NCBI GenBank assembly: GCA_947448095.1
Contig: CANFNN010000071.1
Span: forward strand, 1 to 11,635
Length of the DNA: 11,635 nucleotides
Reading direction: 5' to 3'
Source of the DNA: Bacteriovoracaceae bacterium
GTDB taxonomy: Bacteria > Bdellovibrionota > Bacteriovoracia > Bacteriovoracales > Bacteriovoracaceae
Positions within the stretch are counted from its first letter, which is position 1, and every line of letters begins with the position of its first letter. Positions 1 through 6,765 of the stretch are shown piece by piece. Below the pieces are notes generated by a model, which was given only the letters and a program-made list of their open reading frames with translations, had not been told where the DNA came from and searched no databases. The translations under genes and the position numbers were made by a program.

Positions 1-618
1 ACGAAGTTGATTGATGAAAATCACAGTACAGTTCGAACGTGAAATTGAACCTGTAAGTTTACGAAGAGCTTGAGACATCAAACGAGCTTGCAGACCCATG
101 TGTGAATCACCCATGTCGCCTTCAAGTTCTGCTTTCGGTGTAAGTGCAGCAACTGAATCGATGATTAAAAGATTCACGGCTCCCGAACGAACAAGCATAT
201 CGGTAATTTCTAAGGCCTGCTCGCCAGAGTCTGGCTGAGAAATAAGAGTATTAGGAATATCGACACCAAGTTTGGCAGCGTAGTTAGTATCTAGAGCATG
301 TTCAGCATCGATAAAAGCAACTGTTCCACCGGCTTTTTGACATTCAGCTGCGATGTGAAGAGTGAGGGTGGTTTTACCAGAAGATTCTGGTCCGTAAATT
401 TCAATGATACGGCCTTGTGGAATACCACCAATACCGAGAGCTAAATCAATTCCGAGTGATCCAGTCGAGATTGCCGGAATTTTATCTGCAACGTCTCCAG
501 AGGCCAGGCGCATAATTGCACCTTTACCGAATTGTTTTTCGATCGTCGACAAAGCGAGATCAAGTGCCTTCTTCTTGTTTGCAGAATCTGTAGTGTTCGT
601 ACCGTTGTTTAGTGACAT
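1..618 (-). CDS. recA: Recombinase RecA, N-terminal 206 residues (partial, runs off left edge)
   Basis: RecA polymerises on single-stranded DNA, drives homologous strand exchange and acts as co-protease for LexA-type repressors in the SOS response. Translating the minus strand from the ATG at 618 gives an open frame to base 1 with classic RecA sequence. It has the N-terminal helix ending EKQFGKGAIMRL, the Walker A motif GPESSGKT (residues 76-83), the catalytic glutamate in FIDAEHALD (E106), and the Walker B aspartate in LLIIDSVAAL (D154). The L1 loop region with EGDMGDSHMGLQARLMSQALR follows, and the frame is cut at FINQLR, where loop L2 begins. About 140 C-terminal residues should lie to the left of the window. 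The start is supported by an AGAAGGAG ribosome binding site seven bases upstream. The gene sits downstream of pgpA with 211 bp between them, so it probably has its own promoter. Nothing unusual is visible in the catalytic residues. Confidence 0.97.
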   Translation of the reverse strand, partial: MSLNNGTNTTDSANKKKALDLALSTIEKQFGKGAIMRLASGDVADKIPAISTGSLGIDLALGIGGIPQGRIIEIYGPESSGKTTLTLHIAAECQKAGGTVAFIDAEHALDTNYAAKLGVDIPNTLISQPDSGEQALEITDMLVRSGAVNLLIIDSVAALTPKAELEGDMGDSHMGLQARLMSQALRKLTGSISRSNCTVIFINQLR

Positions 619-625
619 GAGGAAT

Positions 626-633
626 CTCCTTCT
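626..633 (-). promoter_or_regulatory. Strong ribosome binding site of recA
   Basis: On the minus strand the sequence AGAAGGAG lies seven bases before the recA ATG at 618. It is the best Shine-Dalgarno match in the window, fitting an abundantly made protein, and it fixes the recA start. Confidence 0.85.
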
Positions 634-690
634 CTCGTAAATAAAATATTATGAAGGTGTGTGTTATACATTGACGCTAACATCGCACTT

Positions 691-704
691 CGTTTTCGAC
701 AACG
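691..704. promoter_or_regulatory. Imperfect 14-bp palindrome, candidate operator of recA
   Basis: The sequence CGTTTTCGACAACG matches its own reverse complement at 12 of 14 positions and is centred on TCGA. It lies 73-86 bases upstream of the recA start codon. If the promoter at 717-744 is real, the palindrome falls just downstream of the transcription start, a normal place for a repressor. A LexA-type regulator is a natural guess because recA is commonly SOS-controlled. However, the element does not match the LexA boxes I know: CTGT-N8-ACAG of gammaproteobacteria, GAAC-N4-GTTC of Gram-positives, or TTAC-N3-GTAA reported for Bdellovibrio. A chance palindrome is possible. Confidence 0.3.
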
Positions 705-716
705 GCAATTATGCAA

Positions 717-744
717 TTTATACGGAAAAAATACGGAAAGTTAA
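717..744 (-). promoter_or_regulatory. Possible sigma-70 promoter of recA
   Basis: On the minus strand, TTAACT (bases 744-739, four of six matches to TTGACA) is followed after 16 bases by TATAAA (bases 722-717, five of six matches to TATAAT). This would place the transcription start near 710 and give a leader of about 90 bases before recA. The surrounding DNA is AT-rich, so chance matches are likely. A second -10-like hexamer, TATAAC (668-663), lacks a convincing -35. Confidence 0.35.
720..739. repeat. Short direct repeat ATACGGAAA, 11-bp period
   Basis: ATACGGAAA occurs at 720-728 and again at 731-739, so the two copies lie about one helical turn apart. The pair covers the spacer and part of the -10 of the candidate recA promoter. 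Direct repeats at one-turn spacing can bind tandem regulators, but no known protein is recognised from this sequence, and the repeat may simply be chance in an AT-rich leader. Confidence 0.35.
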
Positions 745-829
745 TTAATTGAATTGTTTAGCGGATTGATTCGATGTGTAAAAAATATTACTGCCTAAAC
801 AAGGGACAAATAGGAGGGTGGAAAAAGTT

Positions 830-1312
830 CTAAGCGAAATAAATTGTCACAACTTTGACTAAGGTTCCTGCGTAAATAGCACTGACAACATCATCTGTGA
901 TGGTTCCAAATCCGTGATGAAGGCGATCAAAATAAGAAGCGGGCCAAATTTTTACAATGTCAAAAACTCTAAAGGCAGCGAAGACTAAAAACAGTGTGTG
1001 AAATTCCACACTCATGACAAAGCTCCAAGTGATAAGCATGCCTATGACTTCATCAATAACAATCCACTGGGGATCGTGCAGCCCGAATTTGACTTGAACT
1101 TTTTGCGTCACAATCACCGAGGAAACATAAAGTAGAACAATGAGGGCAAGTAAACTATAAATATTTATTTGTAAGTAAGATAAAAGATAGATTAAGGGAA
1201 TCGTCGCCAAGCTACCCATGGTTCCAGGTGCTTTAGGAGCTTTTCCCGTGTAAAACCACGAGAGAAAGAGAGTCGTTGCAATAGAAGGGCCTTGAATTTT
1301 TTGATCTTTCAT
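830..1312 (-). CDS. pgpA: Phosphatidylglycerophosphatase A
   Basis: PgpA is an inner-membrane enzyme that dephosphorylates phosphatidylglycerol phosphate to phosphatidylglycerol, the last step in making this phospholipid. The family signatures appear in order: KAPGTMGSL (residues 27-35), IVIDEVIGM (84-92) with its acidic pair D87/E88, FRVFDIVKIWP (114-124) and the aspartates of TDDVVSA (D140, D141). Hydrophobic stretches at about 36-70, 89-118 and 143-160 fit a multi-spanning membrane protein. The product is 160 residues, close to the usual 160-170. I start it at the ATG at 1312. The frame is also open to a TTG at 1336, which would add eight residues, and neither start has a good ribosome binding site. 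It lies upstream of recA on the same strand and is divergent from the gene at 1372. Many bacteria have cinA between such genes; it is absent here. Confidence 0.92.
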   Translation of the reverse strand: MKDQKIQGPSIATTLFLSWFYTGKAPKAPGTMGSLATIPLIYLLSYLQINIYSLLALIVLLYVSSVIVTQKVQVKFGLHDPQWIVIDEVIGMLITWSFVMSVEFHTLFLVFAAFRVFDIVKIWPASYFDRLHHGFGTITDDVVSAIYAGTLVKVVTIYFA

Positions 1313-1371
1313 AGAATTTACGTTAATTTGCCTCAACTTACTCTAAACCTGAATCGAGAGATTAGCAAAAT

Positions 1372-2619
1372 ATGACTCAGCGTCCAAGCTATCTTGATGA
1401 ATATACCTTTAACTGGGAAGCACTTGATGTGGTTTGCAGCGGTAAATCATCTCTTGATGCAAAAAACTATCTCACTGAGCTCTACGACAAAAATCAGGTA
1501 ACAAATTTTCTCGCTGGTTATGGTTTTAATATTACTGACCCAGTTGAAAATGCCGAGTTGTTTGGAATTTTCCAAGAAGCACTACAGTTTATTAAGCGCT
1601 ATTTTTTAATTGAGGGTAACCCTGAAGGCTTAGATCTTAAGGTTCCCAATTATCTCTACAGTATCACTAATATTTCAGAATTGTTTTTATCAGCAACGGG
1701 AAATTCTAATTTCAAATTGAAAACAGAAGAGTCCCTTTGGGCCGGTGTGATTTTGAAAGTCATGCACACTATTCTTCATGCTGATAAAGATTTAAGGGCT
1801 CGCTACTTCTCCACTGTGCAGCAGCAGATATTTGATCGTTTTTACAAATTCATTCTTCGGGATGATGAAAACCGTTTGTTTTTAAAAAATGAGAGTGGAA
1901 CTACGATTCCTTTGTATGACTTTCAGACGAAGGCCAAGAAAACTCGTGATTCGATCATTATTAAACTTTTGCATAAACAAGAGAACGTAGCAGAAGAGCT
2001 GTTTGATAGAATTGGAGTGAGAATTATTACTTATAACAAGCTGGATGCTTTGAGAGTGATAAAGTTTTTGCATAAGAATTACGTCATCATGATTAACAAT
2101 ATCAAGCCGAGTCGATCACAAAATACATTGGTTGATTTGAAGCTTTTGAGAAAAAATATTTTTGGTTTGTATAAGATGGCGATTAGAAGTCAACTTCCTG
2201 AAGATGATTTCTATCAACGCTTGAATAATCTGATTTCTGAATCTTACCCAAAGAGTGCTCATCATTCTGATAAAAATCTTCACTCCTCAGATGTTTATCG
2301 GGCGATTCATGTGACGGGCAGACAGCTGATTAAGTACCGCAATCCTTTCATGTCTTCATTTAATGAGGTGAGAAAGCAGGCGCTCAAAGATAAAGAGAAC
2401 CCATTATCTCAGAGCCTTTTGAGCCTTGATACCTCGGCCATTTCTCGCGATGTGCGCTTTTTCTATCCGTTTGAAGTTCAGATTACCGATTATGAGAGTC
2501 ATCTACAGAATACTCAAGGTGAAGCGTCTCATAATGATTACAAGCGCTCCCAGCTTCGTTCTGCCATGAAGCGGATTTTTAAGCCAATTCTGGAATTAAA
2601 AGAACTCAGAGTCGATTAA
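1372..2619 (+). CDS. RelA/SpoT-fold-like protein of unknown function
   Basis: The C-terminal half of this 415-residue protein carries, in correct order, the marks of the RelA/SpoT (p)ppGpp synthetase fold. K190, S194 and K198 in KTRDSIIIK resemble the ATP-site helix. FDRIGVRII (211-219) resembles the DLIGIRI motif with its metal-binding aspartate (D212). VYRAIHV (308-314) resembles GYQSLHT with the stacking tyrosine. FEVQI (367-371) keeps the second acidic residue (E368), and ASHNDYK (385-391) resembles AAHWLYK. Differences are marked: the usual catalytic arginine position falls at A188, and about 70 extra residues separate strand and tyrosine motifs. The N-terminal 185 residues look helical and show no HD hydrolase motif. 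I have a vague memory of a deltaproteobacterial family called TIGR04552 with this character but cannot confirm it. It may synthesise or bind a nucleotide, or be inactive. The start has a weak upstream GAGAG and is divergent from pgpA. Confidence 0.6.
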   Translation: MTQRPSYLDEYTFNWEALDVVCSGKSSLDAKNYLTELYDKNQVTNFLAGYGFNITDPVENAELFGIFQEALQFIKRYFLIEGNPEGLDLKVPNYLYSITNISELFLSATGNSNFKLKTEESLWAGVILKVMHTILHADKDLRARYFSTVQQQIFDRFYKFILRDDENRLFLKNESGTTIPLYDFQTKAKKTRDSIIIKLLHKQENVAEELFDRIGVRIITYNKLDALRVIKFLHKNYVIMINNIKPSRSQNTLVDLKLLRKNIFGLYKMAIRSQLPEDDFYQRLNNLISESYPKSAHHSDKNLHSSDVYRAIHVTGRQLIKYRNPFMSSFNEVRKQALKDKENPLSQSLLSLDTSAISRDVRFFYPFEVQITDYESHLQNTQGEASHNDYKRSQLRSAMKRIFKPILELKELRVD

Positions 2620-3498
2620 CTATTTCGATAAAAATAAATCAATTCGCTCATTAATCATTTCTGGAAAGTCAGCTTGTGGCACGTGGGAGCCGCTGACAAA
2701 GAAATAAGTTTCTGACTGAGGAAGCAGACTCGCTAGGGTTCTTTGCAGGTGATTCGGAATCACGTTGTCTTTTTGGCCACCGATGATGAGTGCTGGTATT
2801 TTCATTCTTTCTAAGCTTGAAGTGATATTTTGTTTGGTCATTTCATTGAAAAGTTGAAAAAAGATTTCTGGACCCAGTTGTCCCACACGGTTCAGGTAGA
2901 TTTCAATAAATTCCTTAGATACTTTGGCCTTGTTGAATCCACTGGAGTGAATCAGGTTCCTTACGACTGGATTCAGTCCACTCGAGGTCCATAATTTATT
3001 CACGATTTCAGGATATTTTTCAAAACCCGCAACACAAAAAGGAGTGATAAACTCCATGATGTTTGAATCAAACATCACATCATTTACGGCCATAAAAGTG
3101 CCTGAAATTAAAACCATCCCTTGAATTAATTCCGGATAGTCCTTGGCTATTTGAAGAGTGATATTAACACCCATGCTGTGCCCGAGCATGTAAGCCTTAT
3201 TGATTCCCAGAAAATCACAAAGATCCTTAAGGTCTTTTGCCATTTGTGGGAAAGTGATTTTCTTTACATCATGATTACCTGAGGACTGAAAGTGTCCGCG
3301 GTAGTCATGCATGAGAATTTGATAACCTCTCTCATCAAAATAATCGACTTGGTATTTCCAGTGATGATTACTGCACACAAGCCCATAATTAAAAACTAGA
3401 GTTTTTTTAGTATTGTCAAAAGTTGAAAAATTTTTCAAATAAAAAATCTGTTCATTATCTTCAGTCTTGAAAAAATTTGCGTCATTTTTTTTAAACAT
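2620..3498 (-). CDS. Alpha/beta-hydrolase fold enzyme, substrate unknown
   Basis: This 292-residue protein has the alpha/beta-hydrolase layout, probably cytoplasmic since no signal peptide is seen. The nucleophile elbow GHSMG (106-110) gives S108. The acid is likely D244 in GGQKDNVIP, and the histidine is H272 in SGSHVPQ, so the triad is complete. HDYRGHFQSSG (64-74) is the typical loop after strand 4. NYGLVCSNHHW (37-47) replaces the common HG oxyanion motif. A cap domain of roughly 140-215 separates core halves. Relatives include esterases, lipases, haloperoxidase-like and epoxide-hydrolase-like enzymes, so the substrate cannot be told. It starts two bases after the FHA gene stop and is probably the last gene of the greA-recG operon. 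Its TAG stop touches the TAA of the opposing gene, so no separate terminator fits there. Confidence 0.85.
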   Translation of the reverse strand: MFKKNDANFFKTEDNEQIFYLKNFSTFDNTKKTLVFNYGLVCSNHHWKYQVDYFDERGYQILMHDYRGHFQSSGNHDVKKITFPQMAKDLKDLCDFLGINKAYMLGHSMGVNITLQIAKDYPELIQGMVLISGTFMAVNDVMFDSNIMEFITPFCVAGFEKYPEIVNKLWTSSGLNPVVRNLIHSSGFNKAKVSKEFIEIYLNRVGQLGPEIFFQLFNEMTKQNITSSLERMKIPALIIGGQKDNVIPNHLQRTLASLLPQSETYFFVSGSHVPQADFPEMINERIDLFLSK

Positions 3499-3500
3499 AT

Positions 3501-3908
3501 TTACTTCATTAAATTTGCGAGCTTTTCGATAACAACCAACCGGGGTGAATTTTCATCAATTAGCTGGTTCAGTTTTTCATCTAGAATTTGTTTTTTTGTA
3601 CGGTTTTGGGTTTCTTCAAAATTTAAAACTTTAAAGCTGGTAGTTCCTATCGTGATAACTTGACCAGTTTTAATCTTTCTAATTGTTGAGGACCTCTTGC
3701 CGTCGATTAGATAGAACTCGACACCTTTTTGCGGGTGTATAATCAAATCTTTTTCCACCACCTCTACCATCACGTGAGAACCTAGCAGCGCCGGATCCTG
3801 AATGTGCAAGTTTCCTGAATTTCGTCCGAGGTACAATTCATTTTGAAAAAAATGAAATTGAGTTAAAATGTTTGAGTCAGGACTCGAAATAATTTCTAGA
3901 TGAATCAT
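3501..3908 (-). CDS. Small FHA-domain protein
   Basis: FHA domains bind phosphothreonine peptides and commonly mediate signalling with Ser/Thr kinases. From the ATG at 3908 this protein is 135 residues. LGR (27-29) provides the conserved arginine. GSH (43-45) gives the conserved Ser and His. LIDGKRS (67-73) occupies the usual NG position, with Asp in place of Asn. The FHA beta sandwich spans about residues 2-98. A charged helical tail of about 35 residues follows, possibly for dimerisation or partner binding. The frame is open further upstream to a TTG at 3965, but that start would overlap recG by 44 bases. AGAGGA seven bases before the ATG at 3908, 13 bases after the recG stop, supports the shorter form. 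It lies between recG and the hydrolase gene and is probably cotranscribed with both. No kinase is adjacent, so its ligand is unknown. Confidence 0.8.
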   Translation of the reverse strand: MIHLEIISSPDSNILTQFHFFQNELYLGRNSGNLHIQDPALLGSHVMVEVVEKDLIIHPQKGVEFYLIDGKRSSTIRKIKTGQVITIGTTSFKVLNFEETQNRTKKQILDEKLNQLIDENSPRLVVIEKLANLMK

Positions 3909-3915
3909 GGATATT

Positions 3916-3921
3916 TCCTCT
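3916..3921 (-). promoter_or_regulatory. Ribosome binding site deciding the FHA gene start
   Basis: AGAGGA on the minus strand lies seven bases before the ATG at 3908, in the gap after the recG stop codon. It supports this start over the upstream TTG at 3965, which lies within the recG coding sequence. Confidence 0.7.
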
Positions 3922-6015
3922 CTAGATAGTATCGAGGATTTTTTGATCTTTTGCGAGTTTTTCAAAAATAGGGGATAAAAGGTCAGGTTCAGTTTCTTTT
4001 AATTTTTCCACATCCGATACCACTTGCTCAAGAATGGCCGTATGGGTAAGGAAATTCGCCAGTTTTTTTGTGGTTAAACTACCTGATTGATCCACTCCAA
4101 AAAGATCCCCTTCGCCGCGAAATTTAAGATCTTCTTCAGCGATCACAAATCCATCGAGATTTTTTTCGATGACCTCTAAGCGCTGGTAAGACGCCGGTGG
4201 TAAGTCCTTATCCAGAACGAGAAAACAGAATCCTGCCTTACTGCCTCGGCCTACTCGTCCCCGCAATTGGTGAAGTGAACTTAGTCCAAACCTTTCAGGA
4301 TTATAGATACTCATGATCGTTGCGTTGGGAATATTGATACCCACTTCAATTACGCTGGTGGAAACGAGAATATGAATTTTTTGATCACGAAAATCTTGAA
4401 CCACTTGGGCTTTTTCTTCAGGCTTCATCTGGCCATGCAGCATTTCGACTTTAAAGGCACGAAAGGTCGCTTGATATTTCTTCAGGCTTTCTTTTACGTT
4501 TTGTAAGTCCATGGTTTCGCTTTCATCAATAGCTGGAAAGACAAAGTAGGCCTGTTCTTTTTGCATCAATCTGCTTTTTACAAATTCCACATATTTATCG
4601 TAGTTTTGTTTCTCTGTAATGCGGGTCTTGATGCCTTTCCTACCAGACGGCATCGTTTTGATGCTTGAAATATCTAGGTCGCCGTACTGAGCAAGACTTA
4701 AGGTTCTAGGAATAGGTGTCGCAGTCATGATTAAGCTGTGAGTGCCTTCACCTTTAGCGACTAATTTGAGTCGCTGCTCGACTCCAAATTTATGTTGTTC
4801 ATCAATAATTGCCAGACCTAAGTTTTTAAAAACTACACTGTCTTGAAAAAGTGCATGAGTACCAATGACAATGTTGATATCTCCATTTTTTAATTTACTA
4901 AGGAGGGCTTTTTTCTCTTTGGCCTTAGTCGATCCTAGTAAGAGTTCAATCGATATCTCAGGCGCCATTTCTTTAAATGATTCAAAATGTTGTTGGGCCA
5001 AGGCTTCGGTGGGACACATGAGTGCAACTTGATGTCCCAGCTGAGTCACTACCCGCGAGGCGAGATACGCCACAACCGTTTTTCCACATCCGACATCTCC
5101 CTGAACCATTCGCATCATGGGATGACCTAGAGTGAAGTCTTTGAGTATTTCTTGAAGGACCTTCTCCTGATCATCTGTCAAAATAAAAGGCAGAGTCGAT
5201 GTAAGATTTTTAATCAATAAATCATTCGATTTAAAAATGGGTGCTAATTTTTTTTTAATATATTTACGGCGAGTCTGAATTCTTAATTGATCAATCAAAA
5301 ATTCTTCATAAATAAGTCTTTCTTCCGCTTGATCTTTGAGCTTCGGAGTAAATTCTTCAGGAGCAATTCGGCCATGAATAATCCTAAAGGCTTCTCCTAA
5401 AGTGAGTTTTTTATCATAGCCAAGCTTAGGCAGTAATTGCGGGACTCGGCCCCACAAGGCTGGCGGAATCATTTCGATGGCTTTTTTAAAAGTGCTGCCC
5501 GGCAGTTTATTTACAGTGGGGTACTCAATAATATAAGGAGCAATTTCTTCAGTCGTAAGAATCTGAGGATTAATGACTTGTTTTTGTGCTTTAAATTCCT
5601 GAACTTGACCCAGGAAATTGATCTGCTCAAGGGATTCAATTTGTTTTTTTTGGTTGGGGTAAAGATTAAACCATCTGAGACTCATGCTCTCACTTGAGAG
5701 ATTATCTTTTAATACGACAAAGCCGTTATAGAGAAGAATATTACCCTTGCCCCTTCTTCCGAAGGCAGGTCTGATTTCCACATGAATGACCTTGCCTGAG
5801 CCGCGGAAAAATTCATCGAGTTGTGCCTCACGAAAGGGACTCTGAGGAGGAGATTTATGAATTCTTAAGGGGAGAATCCACAATAAATCTGAAATTATTT
5901 TTACTCCAGCTTCAGAAAGTTTCTCAAGAGTGGGTGAGGGCTTTTTACTGCTGCTTAGTGATTCAATTGGGGAATCCCAATTGATTTCAGTTGTATTTGA
6001 AAGAGAGGATTTCAT
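3922..6015 (-). CDS. recG: ATP-dependent DNA helicase RecG
   Basis: RecG is a double-stranded DNA translocase that regresses stalled replication forks, migrates Holliday junctions and clears R-loops. The 697-residue product is close to the 693 of E. coli RecG. An N-terminal wedge (OB-fold) region covers about 60-160. The superfamily 2 motor follows with Walker A GDVGCGKT (306-313), IDEQHKFG (404-411), TATPIPRT (431-438) and motif VI LHQLRGRVGRG (581-591). The C-terminal TRG-like segment GEGDLFGVDQSG (634-645) keeps the conserved glutamine (Q643), where E. coli has GTRQTG. The ATG at 6015 lies 29 bases before the greA stop is reached, so the genes overlap and are probably translationally coupled. 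The upstream ribosome binding site is inside greA and only moderate. The TAG stop at 3922 is followed by the FHA gene 13 bases later. The reading frame is intact. Confidence 0.97.
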   Translation of the reverse strand: MKSSLSNTTEINWDSPIESLSSSKKPSPTLEKLSEAGVKIISDLLWILPLRIHKSPPQSPFREAQLDEFFRGSGKVIHVEIRPAFGRRGKGNILLYNGFVVLKDNLSSESMSLRWFNLYPNQKKQIESLEQINFLGQVQEFKAQKQVINPQILTTEEIAPYIIEYPTVNKLPGSTFKKAIEMIPPALWGRVPQLLPKLGYDKKLTLGEAFRIIHGRIAPEEFTPKLKDQAEERLIYEEFLIDQLRIQTRRKYIKKKLAPIFKSNDLLIKNLTSTLPFILTDDQEKVLQEILKDFTLGHPMMRMVQGDVGCGKTVVAYLASRVVTQLGHQVALMCPTEALAQQHFESFKEMAPEISIELLLGSTKAKEKKALLSKLKNGDINIVIGTHALFQDSVVFKNLGLAIIDEQHKFGVEQRLKLVAKGEGTHSLIMTATPIPRTLSLAQYGDLDISSIKTMPSGRKGIKTRITEKQNYDKYVEFVKSRLMQKEQAYFVFPAIDESETMDLQNVKESLKKYQATFRAFKVEMLHGQMKPEEKAQVVQDFRDQKIHILVSTSVIEVGINIPNATIMSIYNPERFGLSSLHQLRGRVGRGSKAGFCFLVLDKDLPPASYQRLEVIEKNLDGFVIAEEDLKFRGEGDLFGVDQSGSLTTKKLANFLTHTAILEQVVSDVEKLKETEPDLLSPIFEKLAKDQKILDTI

Positions 6016-6460
6016 ATGTCAGATCGCCCTTTGGAGCTTTGACGATGACTTCATCACCAGCTTCTTTGCCAATGAGAGATTTTCCTAAGGGAGAGCTAAA
6101 TGAAATTTTATTCGGATCATTCTGGGCTTCATCTTCGCCCACTATCTGGTAAGTGGCTTCCACTTCTTTTTTTCCATCATAAATGGTGACCGTAGCACCA
6201 AAGACAATCTTATCAGAATTCATCACACCCACGTTGATGACTCTAGCGCGTGCTAATTTACTTTGAAGATCCATGATACGGCCTTCAATGATAGATTGAC
6301 GCTCTTTGGCCGCGTGATACTCAGCATTTTCTTTAAGATCACCTAATTCACGCGCATCTGAAATGGCCTGCTTAATATATTCTCTATCCACCCGAATAAG
6401 TTGATGGAGTTCAGTTTCAATCATTTTTTTACCTAACAAGGTCATAGGACATTCGGCCAT
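5987..6460 (-). CDS. greA: Transcription elongation factor GreA
   Basis: GreA enters the RNA polymerase secondary channel and stimulates cleavage of backtracked transcripts, restarting stalled complexes. The 157 residues match the usual 158. The N-terminal coiled coil carries the characteristic tip with the acidic pair D41 and E44 in ARELGDLKENAEYHAAKERQ (36-55). The C-terminal globular domain contains VFGATVTIYD (86-95) and ISFSSPLGKSLIGKEAGDEV (119-138). GAGGA six bases before the ATG, in the 14-base gap after the preceding small Cys-rich gene, supports the start. The end overlaps recG by 29 bases. Placement suggests coordinated supply of two factors that relieve blocks on the template, RNA polymerase backtracking and fork stalling. 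The N terminus carries a few extra residues (MAECPMTLLG) before the coiled coil; these resemble the usual MxxxPMTxxG leader of the family. Confidence 0.97.
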   Translation of the reverse strand: MAECPMTLLGKKMIETELHQLIRVDREYIKQAISDARELGDLKENAEYHAAKERQSIIEGRIMDLQSKLARARVINVGVMNSDKIVFGATVTIYDGKKEVEATYQIVGEDEAQNDPNKISFSSPLGKSLIGKEAGDEVIVKAPKGDLTYEILSFKYN

Positions 6461-6466
6461 ATTACT

Positions 6467-6471
6467 TCCTC
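6467..6471 (-). promoter_or_regulatory. Ribosome binding site of greA
   Basis: GAGGA on the minus strand lies six bases before the greA ATG at 6460, inside the 14-base gap after the small Cys-rich gene. It supports the assigned start. Confidence 0.7.
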
Positions 6472-6474
6472 AAA

Positions 6475-6765
6475 TTACTTTTTAAATAAAGCTGCAGCCT
6501 TGGCGAGCGCATCTTGTCTTTGTTTATCGGCACTGTCGCCGCCTGGACCAAACTTGTAATAATCACAAAAATTGGCTTTTTCTTTCTCGGTTATGCGGTC
6601 CGCATTTGATTCGCGGCACTCGTTATAAACCTTGGGATCATAAAAGATGCACATCTTACAACACCTGATATCGGCCATGCAATGTGAACAAGTATCTGAT
6701 CGGCTCACCATGACTTTAAAGCTATCTGATAATGCACCTGAACATTTATAGCACTGAAATGCCAT
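6475..6765 (-). CDS. Small Cys-rich protein, putative zinc-binding
   Basis: This 96-residue cytoplasmic protein has nine cysteines arranged mainly in pairs: CYKC (5-8), CSHC (26-29), CCKMC (35-39), with C50 and C67 further on. The central region continues as FYDPKVYNECRESNA and then KANFCDYYKFGPGG. This resembles a widespread conserved hypothetical family in delta-type bacteria, in which CRxCRFYDP-like and CREP-like segments recur. The paired cysteines suggest one or two bound zinc ions, or possibly an iron-sulfur cluster. The last 20 residues are Ala/Lys-rich and probably helical. The start ATG overlaps the preceding stop as TAATG, with AGGAG five bases before the stop codon overlap, so the two genes are likely translationally coupled. 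The position immediately before greA suggests, without proof, a role connected with transcription or nucleic acids. I do not know the function. Confidence 0.75.
   Translation of the reverse strand: MAFQCYKCSGALSDSFKVMVSRSDTCSHCMADIRCCKMCIFYDPKVYNECRESNADRITEKEKANFCDYYKFGPGGDSADKQRQDALAKAAALFKK

Noticed and set aside
404..640. Plus-strand open frame opposite recA
   Set aside because: It lies antisense to the strongly conserved recA frame, and its product looks like no known protein. It is a shadow of recA codon use.
790..829. Possible terminator hairpin after pgpA followed by a T run on the minus strand
   Set aside because: The best stem, CCTA paired with TAGG, is only four base pairs with a loop of about 13, too weak to call.
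619..829. Canonical LexA box or riboswitch upstream of recA
   Set aside because: No match to known LexA box consensus sequences was found, and no extended paired structure typical of a riboswitch is apparent by eye.
1880..1985. HD hydrolase domain in the RelA/SpoT-like protein
   Set aside because: Histidine and aspartate residues at about 132-138 do not form the HD pattern, and no further matching motifs are seen. The protein appears to lack a hydrolase.
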